This document shows positions 34,138-45,540 of a stretch of 64,000 nucleotides of DNA, piece by piece. Under the pieces are notes generated by a model. It saw only the letters and a program-made list of their open reading frames with translations. It was not told the DNA's origin and ran no database searches. The first letter of the stretch is position 1. Every line of letters starts with the position of its first letter. The stretch is from Marchantia polymorpha subsp. ruderalis (lineage: Eukaryota > Streptophyta > Marchantiopsida > Marchantiales > Marchantiaceae): positions 21,926,001 to 21,990,000 of the forward strand of contig AP031354.1 in the NCBI GenBank assembly GCA_037833965.1, in the 5' to 3' direction. The translations under genes were made by a program, and so were the position numbers.

Positions 34138-34629
34138 TAGATCGTATATAAATAAAAAGTTATGAGTGTTGGAAATCAAGGGGGTTTTCACAATAATCAA
34201 AAGTTTGATTTCACAAAAATTGTACAAAGTAGATTACTTTTTGTATATTTGGAATTAGCCTTTGAATTTTTTAGAAATTTTTATTGGAAGATAAATTATC
34301 TGTCAACATAAATTGCATTGAAAAATCACGTCTAAAGAGTAAGTTTTGTTGTTTTGAAGTTCAAGGGATACAAAACCAAGAAAATATATCAAAATGTTTG
34401 AATTTCATTATTCGCAGTTTTTTTCCATGTAGAGAAACCTTTTGAGTGTTTTCACCTTATGGATTTACCATATTAGTGTGATGGATTTTGTTGCTAGCTG
34501 CCATAGGCCTGACGTCTTCTTGAGTAGCTCTTTTTTCCCAAACAGCGTCACCTGAATTTTCAACATCAAACTTCAATTAATCAATGACGTAAAAGTCAAA
34601 CCAAATGTCATACCTAGCCTAAGCTTAAT

Positions 34630-35345
34630 GTTCAAGTACATCCTCCAACTGCCGCCTTCACGGAATGAAACGTTTGAATCCCTACTGACAATAAGTTTAC
34701 AAACATTGACATTCCACAATCTATATTACTTCTATCCTCTTCGATAATCAAGAAATACACATTTCTTGGCTTTAGTATCAAGCTTAGTACTATTATACTT
34801 CAAATGAAGAGCATAAACATCACAACCAAAAACCCTCAACATAGACTAATCATCTAACTATTTGCAGCACAATTCAAACAGTGTCTTGAACTTGATAGAG
34901 CTATTAGGAGATAAGTTTACAAATAAAGTTACGGTATTCATAACTTCAGCCCAAAATGTATGTGATAAACCAACAAGATTCAACATATTTTGAGAGTGCT
35001 CCAATAAGGTGCGGTTGAATCTCTCAAATACACCATTTTGCACTAGAATATATGGTGTGGTGAGATGACGAATAATTTTCTCCTTTTTGCAATACAACTG
35101 AAATTTTGTTGAGTTGTATTCCAATCCATTATCTGTGCGAAGATATCTCAACTCCTTTTCAATTTAGATCTCGACTACGGCATTCCAATTCTTGAAAATC
35201 TCAAAGATCTCATACTTTTATTCCATGAAGTAAATCCACACACATCTTGAATAGTCATCCACAAAGGTAACGTAGTATAACTTTCCAGAGTGTGAGGGAC
35301 AAGGATCCACACATAAAAATGAATGTAATCAAGAATTTCCTATGA
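34630..35345 (-). pseudogene. Copia integrase fragment
   Basis: The minus-strand frame reads 'SGKLYYVTFVDDYSR' (first catalytic Asp region), then 'LRTDNGLEY' (second Asp) and 'NGVFERFNRTLLEH' (catalytic Glu). It continues with 'FWAEVMN', 'LRVFGCDVYALHLKY', 'KKCVFLDYRRG' and 'YRLWNVNVCKLIVSRD', the usual copia continuation. At least five in-frame stops interrupt it (within 'FME*K', 'EI*IEK', near 34860, and 'RRG*K*Y'). No gag, RT or RNase H is recognisable next to it. Confidence 0.9.
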
Positions 35346-35547
35346 GCTATGCAGTCCAATGCTGTCGTGAGGATTATTGAAGATTGAGACTATAATGTAG
35401 TTAGTGTTTTGTGTGAGCTTAAGTTAGGCAAAAAAATCATAAATAGTGGGAGTGCTATGTGTGTTTATTGTAACTAGAGTTGAATGTTCTACATACTTCC
35501 AAGTTGTACGACAAACTTGTATTACGCGTTGTTTAGAGTTGAATGTA

Positions 35548-36267
35548 CAATATACATTCGCTTAAGTCCGCATTCATTTAAGTCCACATCCTAATTAAGT
35601 TCGCACTTCAAAACCCAAATTCTTGGATCAATTCTCAAGAGTGTATTTTATAGAAAATCAAATAGAGTCATTTGACGGCTATTTTTAATTTGCTACTGAG
35701 CTATTGCGGATCGTCTAGTTTGTAAAATGCTACGGACTGTGAATAGTGATGCCTTGGCCTGATTTATATGGTTGGATAACAAATATGGCAAAGATTTCAG
35801 GTCACTCATATTGACATCGAGACTGATTGCACTCTCTAAAGACTTAAGTATAACATCGCGCTGATCAATGTCGTTGTGAGCCGAGATTGATTCGGGTTCA
35901 TCGTCTTCAGATTCGATGACAGACTTCTGAAAAAGGACTTCACCCATTGCTTGTTCGATCTCTTCAGGAATAGTATTTTTGAATAGCTTTGAATCATCGT
36001 TGTCATCTACTGTTTGGTAGTCGGCGGTTTGGATTGCTCCGATACAATGATAATTTCCATTCTTTAACGGTAATTCAGACGTTGATTGTGAACTTTGCGT
36101 TTCACCTCACATCTGCTCATCGTTGCAAATAAACTCAAAACTGTGTTTCATGCGTGCTAACCCGAATCTTCATGTGTATTAACCCTAATCTTCCTTAGGT
36201 CCGCATCTCAGTTAAGTCCGCACTAGACCTCCCGGATCAAGTTGCGGACTTAAGCGAGTGTATACTA
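35548..36267 (-). mobile_element. Pogo/Tigger-like Tc1-mariner element, 720 bp, TA target duplication
   Basis: The left end CAATATACATTCGCTTAAGTCCGCA and the inverted right end TAGTATACACTCGCTTAAGTCCGCA form 25-bp TIRs. TTAAGTCCGCA-like motifs recur just inside both ends. The element is flanked by TA at 35546-35547 and 36268-36269. Removing it and one TA rebuilds the tandem unit junction GAATGTAGTACATAC exactly. The TIR start resembles pogo-type CAGTATAATTCGCTTA ends. It keeps only a short minus-strand coding remnant and is non-autonomous. Confidence 0.85.
35693..36106 (-). pseudogene. Remnant open frame in the Tigger-like element
   Basis: A frame without stops runs from after a TGA near 36109 down to 35693. 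It contains 'NYHCIGAIQTADYQTVDD', an acidic 'ESEDDEPES' stretch, and a helical C-terminus 'NQAKASLFTVRSILQTRRS'. This looks like the C-terminal tail of a pogo/Tigger DDE transposase, but no catalytic D, D or D/E segment is present. The identification rests mainly on the TIRs and position. Confidence 0.5.
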
Positions 36268-36861
36268 TAGTACATACTTCCAAGTTGTACGACAAACTTG
36301 TACTACGCGTTGTCTAGAGTTGAATGTAGTACATACTTCCAAGTTGTCTAGAGTTGGATGTAGTACATACTTCCAAGTTGTACGACAAACTTGTAGTATG
36401 CGTTGTCTAGAGTTGAATGTAGTACATACTTCCAAGTTGTACTATAGTTGTACTACTCACGTACTACATTTTACTTTTGATAGTTTTTTTGAAAAGCTAT
36501 ATAGTAAAGAATAAACTTTTTTGAAAGCTATACAATATAGAATAAACTTTTTTGAAAAGCTATATAGTAAAAAATAAGCGTTTCCCAACTTTGCTTTTCA
36601 CAGGTTGATGGTTCGAGGATTTTCACATTTTTTTAGGATTTGTGTGTGTTTCAAAATTTCTTTGTTTTTCTAGGCGACTTGACATTGAATGTTGCAGGAT
36701 TTGACAAAGCCAACGGAAGTAGTTAGTAGGAAAAGATGCTCATTTTTTCCAAATGACGTCCGTTTGAAAAAAAATGTTTGTAGGAATAGAAAAACATTTT
36801 TTCAAATTTTTTTATTGATTGTAGAGCGAAAGTTGAGGTATGTTTTTGTTTTTGTTTCAAG

Positions 36862-37275
36862 TCAAGATAACCATCTTGGCACTAATCCATCTCTATGCTT
36901 AACCTTGGAATACAATTGACAGACCTTGCAAGTTTTCACATACTCACCTACATCCACATACATGCTTGGCCACCAATAGACTTTCTTCACTCTCTCATAG
37001 ATAGTCTCTCCGCCCTTGTGATCTGCAATGTCAAAATCGTGTAGATTCTGCAAAATCTTGCTCTTCTCTTTGTTTGTATCAATAATCCGTAGAAGTATGT
37101 GACTCTTCTTTTTTTGTTGACTCCAAAGAACTTCATCTCTCAACATGAATTGGTAGGATTTTTTCCTAATACTATAGACAGTGTCCGCATTCCATTGTGA
37201 ATTCTTCTCTAACGTATTAAGATAGTGTACTAAATGCATCAACTCCCCTAAATGCAAATCTTTACGAAACTTCAA
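36862..37275 (-). pseudogene. Gypsy integrase zinc-binding domain fragment
   Basis: The frame contains an H-H-C-C type domain: 'LHDFDIADHKGGETI' then 'KVYWWPSMYVDVGEYV' and 'CKVCQLYSKVKHRDG'. The usual continuation into the catalytic core is lost right after 'GLVP'. Confidence 0.85.
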
Positions 37276-37577
37276 CTACTCATAATCATCCTCACTAGTC
37301 ATACTCATACTTGTGGCATGCTTCAAATACTCTTGACTGAAATATCTAGCTATAAAAAGCATATCGGCAATTGGATTATCTTTTCCAACAATATGCTTAA
37401 GCTTTGGATTAAACATTTTAAAAAACGCTATCCATGTGAACATAGCAAAATCCGGAATATCTCAATTTGCAATCATGATTAATAAAGTCAAAAGATATGT
37501 CTCTAGGTTTACATCAGCTTCCATCAAGTAATACTTTTTTTGCTTATGTGTTATTTTTGCACCCCACAACTCTCACT

Positions 37578-38823
37578 TTACTTGTGATAAGGTCTATTTC
37601 TTTTGGTAAATATCTTTGCCCCAAAACGAGTAGCAGATCTATTATCATCTTCATCATCTTGCCCTATTGCCCAACCAGATGCATGAGGTTTTGAGTCAAC
37701 AATAAAAATTATAGGCCAAGAATTACCGTACCTCAGAGGTATTAGAATTGATGTACTGAGTGATGATTCCTTCGATAACTTCATTACTTTTTCGTGAACA
37801 TCAATCCACACAAACCTCACATTCTTTCTTTAAAGATCATAGAGTGGATTTGCAATATGAGCAGAATGAACAATCTAAATTTTGAAGAAGATGCATGCGC
37901 CAAGAAATCTTTGAACCTCTGATGTCGTTTGACAATGTTGCATCTCATTAATAGCATCTACCCTCAACTTGCTTGGCCTTCTACCATTAGCTCCACAAAT
38001 TTGACCCACCACCATAATCCACTCCATACCAAACGATGACTTTTCACCGAATAGGGTAAGCCATACTTCAATGAGCCTTTGTAAGATACCTATCACATCT
38101 CGCAAATGCTCTCAAACAAATTGCCTAAATCCATCCGGCTTGTCAGTCTCATCTTTCTCCTTATACAAGCATTCTTTTATAGTAGTATCATCTAAAAACA
38201 ACCTAGTTTTAGAAGAAATAAACTCTTTCAAAATCATATTCATGGCATCTTGCATATGAGCTATTGAATTACTTGCATCCATCAAAAGTGTGAACATCCT
38301 TACTAATTCTAGCGGCGTTTTCACTGTCTCATCGCCCACTATCTTGCGCCAATTGACATTGATCATAGCTCAAATAGAAATCATCGATAGAGAAAAAAGC
38401 CCTACGAGCAAACTTTTTTGCAAACTCATTTACTATAGGTCCAATGCCCACATTTTTTTTTGCAACCTTATTAGGTGATTGCAAATCTTATACAAAACAA
38501 AGCTTTGCGTTTTTCTTCCTAATAGTAAACCACCTCTTAGATTATGGAGCATTTGAACTCTCTAATATACTTCATTCTAACTTATCCTTCAACAATTTTA
38601 CTAAATTAGACATCATAGCAGAAAGCTCAGGAATTGGTTTAAGCTTCCAAGTCACATGAGGAACATTAAAGATTACCATGGGCGTAACTTCTTGTGGATC
38701 AATACATCCAATGACATCGATAGAAAATGATAATGCCTTTCCATGCTTGACAATCATCTTCTTGAAAACGTTCTTTTCCATCTTGGTGAAGAATCCATCA
38801 CCTCCAATATGTAGCTTATTCAT
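37578..38823 (-). pseudogene. Gypsy reverse transcriptase and RNase H, fragmented
   Basis: Recognisable pieces in order on the minus strand: 'NVPHVTWKLKPIPELSAMM' (RT start) at 38823-38572; 'LFLDDTTIK' (catalytic x-x-DD box) at 38366-38112; 'LRVDAINEMQHCQTTSEVQ' with 'RFLGACIFF' (thumb) at 38105-37875; and 'VDSKPHASGWAIGQ' (RNase H start) at 37820-37578. Each lies in a different frame or is separated by stops. Confidence 0.85.
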
Positions 38824-39296
38824 TGTCTCCTCTGTAAATTTTTGCCCAATCTTAGACCAGTCTCTAGGACTTGACTCCTACTCTTCTTTCTTCTTAAATT
38901 CTCTTGCCTTCGGCGGAAATGGCACAACAACAGGTTTAATCTTCTTATTTATAGTTTCATACTTAGTATGCACTTGTGCAAAGTGCTCAACACATGCATA
39001 TGTGATTCTATCTATGTCTTTATCATTGTAAATATCTTTAACAATCTCTTCAAAAGTAGGTGTTAAGCCTTTTTACTCAATCACATCTTCTACGTACTTC
39101 TCAATTTTTATCAAACCACACTTACGTAGATGTTTTTCTTATTTTCAAAGATTTTTGTGAAATCTCTTCTTTCCATCACTCCTATGTACATACGATATAA
39201 AACTTATACTAGTCACACCAACAAAAAAGGTCTTCATATCAATAGGCGAGTCAAAAGACCTGACATCTCCTATGCTCGACTCTTCCAAAAGGACGC

Positions 39297-39884
39297 CTAA
39301 TTAAAATCCTTTGTGTTATGCTCTTCCAACTCCCTCAAAGTTCTCAATTCATGACAATCTCTATAATGTCCAAGCTTCAAGATTGGAAATTGCAAATGAT
39401 TAAAGCTATCCTTGCTCTTCACCTTAGACATATGTGTCCCAATATCCAATATCATAGTTTGCACTAGCAACTTTGTGATGAAAAACACTCTAAGTATAAA
39501 AATATAAGGCAGCTTTTCAAAGACAAATGCATTTATAGGCTTGACCTTATTTCATATCTTCATCATAAACTTTGAACATGCTACTCAAATTGGATTCTCC
39601 TTCCAACCAACAGAATTGATATTTCACTTAACATCTCTATCCATCATCCATTGACTCCTTTCATAAAGCTTTTTGGACATTAGATTCAATTCCAATCCAC
39701 AATCCAATAAAACAAGTATTTCTCCTTTGTAACCTACAAGTTGCACTTTGATTTCCGTACAAGCTCTTAGCCAATACGGTTTGATTGAATCTTTTAGATT
39801 CATAGAATTTTTCTCATTGAAACCCATTCGAACATCAATTTGACTTCCCAATGAAGCACAGAAAACATTTATCATAGAATCCAC
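39297..39884 (-). pseudogene. Gypsy aspartic protease fragment
   Basis: 'GEILVLLDCGLELNLMS' has the arrangement of a retropepsin active site (usually x-x-D-S/T-G-S/A). Here the Ser/Thr is Cys and the final residue is Leu. The frame breaks soon afterwards, and a second short frame follows at 39488-39297. Confidence 0.7.
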
Positions 39885-40046
39885 CTCATCTTTCTAATCC
39901 ACATTATCTTCTTTGTCACAACTTAAAGGCAAAGCATGAGGACACGCCTTGTAGATTTTTTTTCTTCCAGCACTGTCCAATATCTTATTTTGTAGCTCTA
40001 AATTTCCAAAAAGATCTCCATTTTTGAAACCTCTAGCTTCTTGTTG

Positions 40047-41181
40047 TCAAAACTTTTTTGCAATTTCATCTTCCTCTATAGTATTATCAACATCACAAGC
40101 AAGCAAATACCTTGATCCTTTCTTCACTGTTTTCTTAGGTTTGGCTTGATCTTGAGAAGTACTACCTTGAGAAGATTGTTGACTAGAAGCTTCATCACTT
40201 TGAAATCTCACCTCTTTAATCTGATCTTGTTTGCTGTTGCAAGTTGAAATCGATCCTGGCCTTTGCTGCTTCTTCCTCCCTTGAAAATCCTCCATGAAGA
40301 CTACTTTCAAACTTCTCTTATCCTCAACAAACAATATTCTAAGCAACCCTTACTTGAGTGATAAAATTTACCAACATTGTATTATCCCATCTAGACTTCC
40401 TTCTTACAATCTCAACAAGTCTTCATTTTTCCACATCTCCAATCGGCCCATGCCTGAGGCACGAAATGCTGTTGGCCCAAAGAGAAGCACTGGGGGTTTA
40501 CAAGGCGATGACTGCAGTGAAGCTAGCAAGAATCACAAGGGCAAGTTTCAATTGAAGGTTGATCCAAGCTACTAATTGAAGACAATAAACACTAGGATCT
40601 CCATAGAGTGTAGAGACTTCAACAACTTTCTCCCTTACCTTTTGTTTCATCAAAACCTTCATACCTCCACAAAATACATTAAATATAATATGCTCTCCAG
40701 AATCAAATTAAACAATCTTGTACTCTGGAAACTTCACATGACAAATCTTTAGTGCCTCTGTCAAATCTCTACAATCTTTCCTTTGGTGCTCCTTGCTATC
40801 ACATCAAAGAAGATTTCATGTCTTACTTGTGTTTTGTCTATGCGTTTGATTGAATCTACTCTTTAACTTCAAAGCTTGCACAGCTAACGCAAGCTTGGAT
40901 ATCATATTTATCAATGTAGCAATCTCTAGATTGCTATTGGATGTTCCACTCTTTATCTCTTTCTTAGTTCCTTCACTTGAACTAGGGTTCTTCACTTCTA
41001 CCAAAGACACTTCTGATTCTGTACCAATTTTCCTCCTCTTACTCTGCCTGATGAATTTTAAAATGACTACTTCTGCTTGCTCCCACGTCACTTCTTTAGC
41101 ATTTGGAGCAATTTGATCTAAAGCATTATCAAGCTCTAATCTTAAACTCGCATCTGCTGCCCTTACCAAAAGTCTACCCAA
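40047..41181 (-). pseudogene. Gypsy gag region, fragmented
   Basis: A 121-codon frame (41181-40816) starting 'MGRLLVRAADASLRL' and ending in a Gln/Lys/Arg-rich segment, and a 99-codon frame (40346-40047) rich in Lys, Gln and Ser, lie where gag belongs. No zinc knuckle is visible. Assignment is by position and composition. Confidence 0.5.
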
Positions 41182-41348
41182 CTTGGATGAATTATTGCTA
41201 CATTTTAAGTAGAAAGCTAATGATACTTTCTATTGAACTATTTGAGTAATTCTTGTGGCCTCAAATTCTTATTCTTCTCATGCAGCCAACTCATTAATGT
41301 TACTGCCGTCGCACGATCCGGATCCTCAAAACGAAAATCCTCCTTCAC

Positions 41349-41640
41349 CTTTAACTCAAAATTCTTTCAATCTTGGTTAACTTCAGTCCCAAACCTTGTA
41401 ATAAGGTCTTTAAGCTCCGGCTCCACAAGAGTTGAAAACTCATCTACTACTATTTTAGCAGTCAGCTTATGAATGATAGCTTCCAACCATTACTCTTTAA
41501 CTCAAAATTCTTTCAATCTTGGTTAACTTCAGTCCCAAACCTTGTAATAAGGTCTTTAAGCTCCGGCTCCACAAGAGTTGAAAACTCATCTACTACTATT
41601 TTAGCAGTCAGCTTATGAATGATAGCTTCCAACCATTACT
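41349..41640. repeat. Perfect 146-bp tandem duplication
   Basis: 41349-41494 and 41495-41640 are identical head-to-tail copies beginning CTTTAACTCAAAATTC and ending CCAACCATTACT. The copies are identical although the surrounding element is badly decayed, so the event is recent or an assembly artefact. Confidence 0.92.
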
Positions 41641-41899
41641 CTTTTAAGTACTTTTTGACCTTCCTATGATCAAATTGATCTTGCTTGGTCAAAAAAATCT
41701 ATAGGCATTTAGTTATCCTAATTGCCTCTTTTTTCTTTTGTATCTCTGATGAATAACTCAAAGCCTTTGTATGTACTACACTCAGCTCTAGTTATAGTAA
41801 ACACACATAGCACCCACACTATTTACGGTTTTTCTCCCTAAATTATACTGAAACAAAACACTGACTACATCTGACCATCATCAAATAAATCCCACAAGA

Positions 41900-44800
41900 G
41901 CGCTTCATGCACTTCAGTTAGTTGTTTGGTGTGCAGACAACAACGTTTCCAAATACAACGTCGATTGAAATCAACTTCTCCACTATCAAATGGGAGAAAG
42001 ATGACTTTCGTAGCACCTTGACGAGCCTTTCCTTGGAAAGTATTATGCATGTGAAGCAATTTGAAACGCTGAAAACAATTATCGCCAAACCCTGGAAGTA
42101 GTGAAATTACAATGTTAATGTCAAAAATGCCAGAATTAAGAAGAAAAATTTGCCATAATTTCTTTAATTTTGGCAAAACTAGCATTTGCCAGATTTTACA
42201 CGATCTGTTCTACATACTTCACACTCCACACAACCTGATGAGAAGGACACCTAATTTATCATAACAAATACACCACAATTGCAACTGCAAACTTCGAAGC
42301 CCAAGAGAAATGAGTGAGTAAGAGACGAACTCTTTCCCTCCCCCCTTCTTAGATACCTATATCTTGATTGTGATGCATATTGAAAGTTAGAGGATAGACA
42401 TACATGTTTTTTTAAGAGTAAATACCAACAATATGTGGTTCACGCAACACTCCATTCACATAACACACAGACTTCAATTGAAAATCTTGGAATGTACACC
42501 TTATGTTAACACTATTTTATAATGCTAGCTAATTATTGTAAGTAACCATAGTCAAACGAAGCAAACTCCTAGCAGATCATCTTCAACTGCGAGAGATGTC
42601 GCTTTGCTCTTCCAAGTGAAGGGAATCACAACCGTGTCTAGCTCTTATAACGCATGAAGCTCTTTTGTCCTCAGTCCTAGCAGCTTTTTCATGCATTCGT
42701 AATCCATGGATTACGGTATCATGTGCATCTCCTATTGCTATTGCTTCTCACAGAAACGACAAAAGTTTCCATGAACTCCTTGATCCGCTCAGATATTCTA
42801 GATTCGATCATCACTACATCGAACAGGCATGCAGTCCAAACAAAATGGAGAGAGTTTTGTGGTCAATCATTGTGATGGGTACAATTCAACTTCTTAAACA
42901 CTCTACAAAGAAGTGGGCAATTTTCCCTTGAAGGTTCTTCTTCTTTGTATTTACAAAGCACAATTCTACTTCCTTCCTTCACTGCTCGTGGTAAGACTAT
43001 TTCACCTTAAGATCAGCCAGCTCCACTGCCAACTTCTGTCGCTCTAACTGGACATTTTTCTCCTTCATCTGTCAGAGTTCTTCTGACTTATCGTTCTACC
43101 TTGAGCCATATGATGTACCGCTGAAAGGACTTCCACATGACTCCCTAATTGGGATTCTCATCTAAAATGTAGACGAGTCTGCACCTAAAGTCTCAACCTG
43201 AATCTGCAGTGTAAGATCTATGCTTGTGATAACCATGCTCACGGCCTTCGTCAGCTTTGCTTTCGGCCTTGAGGTTTATGTACTATGGGCGAGAGTAACA
43301 ACCTCGCTTCCCTTCTTCCGCTTTTTCTTGGGAACATTCTTGGGACCATTCGATATGGGGGCGATCTCTCGTGGGAAAACCTTGTTTCTGACTTGATTCC
43401 GCTCCATCGAGTCGATTCTTTGAACTTTGCCCGAGTTCTCCGTTGATTTTGTCCAACTGAGCCGACGATACTTCATCAAGGCTTCGTCTTCATTGCTTCA
43501 CATGGCCTTGCGGATCTCATGATCTCAGGCGGTCTACTGCTTCGAGCAGTGACTCTGAAAGCTGTCAAATTCACATAGTAGTAAAGTTCATACTTGCGAT
43601 TTCATCGGTTTGTGCCATTTGAGCACTGGCAACATCTCAGACCAGATCAGCACATGTGTGTGACTTGACTTCACTGCTTCCAAGCATCTTAGTATTGGGA
43701 ACGACATGCTGTAAAAGCGAAATTTTCGTGGCTGAAATATGATCTAAATCATATTATAACTACCAAACGATTTTAGTTCGTCTTTTTGCTGTTACGGTTC
43801 AGTACACACGAACCAGCTAGTTTTCTTTTGATAGTGGATTTAACTTTGTGCACAGTCCTTCTTACAAAATATCCAATATTATTTTTTATTCAATTTTATT
43901 GTTTTGTAGGACCTTCCGTCAAATCTCATAGTAGTGGATGGGCCCATGAACTCATCAGGAAATCTACAGCACTTCACATGTACTTGTGCTGCACAGTTTG
44001 AGAAATATGTCTGTAGCAGTTTATTACACCAACTACTCCAAAAGAGTGTTTGAGAAAAAGAGCAAATCACCATCATGGCCAAGACTCGACATGACGCCGA
44101 TCTACACGGGGAAAAACGTTTTGCACATGATTTTTCCTTTTCCCAGTTCTCATAACTGTTCAGAAGTCAGAGTCATTTCAGTTTATTCACTCACAAAACT
44201 ACTCTAGTCGGTCATATTTTGGATCTCGACGAAGTGACCTGCTTCACCAACATAATAACTACGTTGTTTCGTTGGTGAAAGAAGTAAAGTGATTAGCAAA
44301 TTCACTCATGGAAAGGTACAGAGTAAAGTAACAAAAAGGTACGAGAAGACCCCGTCAAGTTACGACTTGATCTGGTCTGCATGGATGATCCCAAACACGA
44401 GCAAAAGCAATCAACGAGGAAGAGACGCGATCACAAAAGACATGTTCTTTGCATGCGAAACAGTCATGACTCGACAACAATGAGCGTAGCACTAAAAACA
44501 ATCTCCCTACCTTTGCAAATTGTTTGCTTGAGTTTCTAGAGACCGCTTTATAATCCACTGTTAAAAATTACCTCTAATTATCTTAAGTTTTCGAACTAAT
44601 AAGATGTGCAAAATCTAGTCGAATATAAGCAGCTCAGCACTTTACTCTTAGAGTCTGATTAATTAACTATCTATCTATCTCTCTCTCTATATAGATAGAT
44701 AACATTCAACCAAAATTATCTGACGTTTCGTTTATCACTGGCTTCTCACGAGTTTTTTAAATTTTTTTTCTTCTCTTCTCTTCATATAAAGGAAGATCAA

Positions 44801-44958
44801 AAGTCGACCTATCACGAAGTTATATTCTATTGAAAGGTTGTCTATATATATCTATTCTAAGGTTGGGATTTGAAAGTCAAAATTGGTGGTGGACTGCATC
44901 TCCTCTGCTCTCTGCAGGATACTTGCAAGCCATGGGTGTCAACGATCAGCTTGACGAG
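41900..44958. other. No gene recognised; coding-like scraps of unknown origin
   Basis: A 106-codon minus frame (42185-41865) and a minus-strand coiled-coil-like stretch near 43080 ('KEKNVQLERQKLAVELADL') are interrupted by stops and match no family I can name. They may be further TE debris. A simple repeat of TATC, TC and TAGA units lies at 44668-44702. Confidence 0.4.
44668..44702. repeat. Microsatellite (TATC)n/(CT)n/(TAGA)n
   Basis: A compound simple repeat CTATCTATCTATCTCTCTCT followed by ATATAGATAGATA; it is partly self-complementary. Confidence 0.8.
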
Positions 44959-45532
44959 TAGGGTTGGAGGCACAGCCAAAAAGGCATGCCTCATTTGCAT
45001 TTTGTATACGGGGCATGCCCGTATGTATATACGTATTAATCCTAATGTAACTTCGGAATATCCGTGTATGCGTCGTTTTTATTTCTATGCAGGTGCGAAA
45101 CTTTTGATGAACTCAGTCCCAGGTCTTAATATGGTCTGCAGCAATGAAATGTCTACGTGATCTGGAAACAGCACTCAGAATCTGGTGTAGTGAAAACGTG
45201 GAAAACTCTCTGGTGTAGTGGTCTAGTACTTAGAATGTGATATACTAAGTTGTATAGTGCATGTGGAGATCATCTCGAAGTATAGTGTGCGACGTTCTGT
45301 AAATTAAAACCCATCGTTCAATATACTCTAACTATAATTAATTTTAGATTAATTATATTTTAGTTAAAATTACTTATTATAAGTATATTCACGTATTATA
45401 CTTAAATTTATGTATACTTCGTAAATATACGTATTGTGATACGGGCATGCCTGGGGGCACGGGGCATGCCTTTTGATCTTGAAATGGGGCACGGGCATGC
45501 CTGCATAAAATTTGGCCGTGCCTCCAACCCTA
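44959..45532. mobile_element. Non-autonomous hAT element, 574 bp, 8-bp target duplication
   Basis: The left end TAGGGTTGGAGGCACAGCC and the inverted right end TAGGGTTGGAGGCACGGCC are near-perfect TIRs with a hAT-type start. The element is flanked by the direct repeat TTGACGAG at 44951-44958 and 45533-45540. Both ends carry several GGCATGCC/GGGCATGCC palindromic motifs as subterminal repeats. The centre is AT-rich and no transposase is encoded, so it must be mobilised in trans. Confidence 0.92.
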
Positions 45533-45540
45533 TTGACGAG

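Larger units (their letters stand above)
35489..36441. repeat. 59-bp tandem repeat array inside the right LTR
   Basis: The unit starts GTACATACTTCCAAGTTGTA and ends GAGTTGAATGTA. Copies are 35489-35547 (59 bp), then, after the inserted transposon, 36270-36328 (59), 36329-36362 (34, internally deleted), 36363-36421 (59) and a partial at 36422-36441. Related but degenerate sequence is at 33600-33760 in the left LTR. Confidence 0.85.
33511..36864 (-). mobile_element. Copia element with large internal deletion, LTR-bounded
   Basis: Two related long segments, 33511 to about 34137 and 35385 to about 36864, lie in the same orientation and both begin TGAGACTA. They share the same order of blocks, including 'TTGACATTGAATGTTG', 'ATTGTAGAG' and long T runs. 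I read them as LTRs. Between them only about 0.7 kb of copia integrase is recognisable, so most of gag and RT are gone. The right LTR is inflated by a 59-bp repeat array and a 720-bp DNA transposon. The outer ends were placed by similarity and are approximate. Confidence 0.75.
35385..36864 (-). repeat. Right LTR (5' LTR) of deleted copia element, interrupted
   Basis: It begins TGAGACTATAATG. A Tigger-like element (35548-36267) splits it, and about 150 bp of 59-bp tandem units follow. After 36440 it resumes the order seen in the left LTR and ends near GTTTCAAGTCA, directly against the gypsy integrase reading frame. Confidence 0.65.
36865..41200 (-). mobile_element. Decayed Ty3/gypsy retrotransposon, truncated in integrase
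   Basis: On the minus strand, from high to low coordinate, the order is gag (41181-40047), aspartic protease (39884-39624), RT (38823-37875), RNase H (37820-37578) and the integrase zinc domain (37275-36862). RT before integrase is the gypsy order. Coding sequence is fragmented by many stops. The integrase core is missing because the frame runs into the copia LTR edge near 36870. No LTR of this element was recognised at either side, and its right limit could extend to about 41.9 kb. Confidence 0.85.

Noticed and set aside
43040-43480. Coiled-coil-like minus-strand segment as a host gene
   Set aside because: Stops interrupt it every 20-40 codons and no domain is recognisable; more likely decayed TE sequence.
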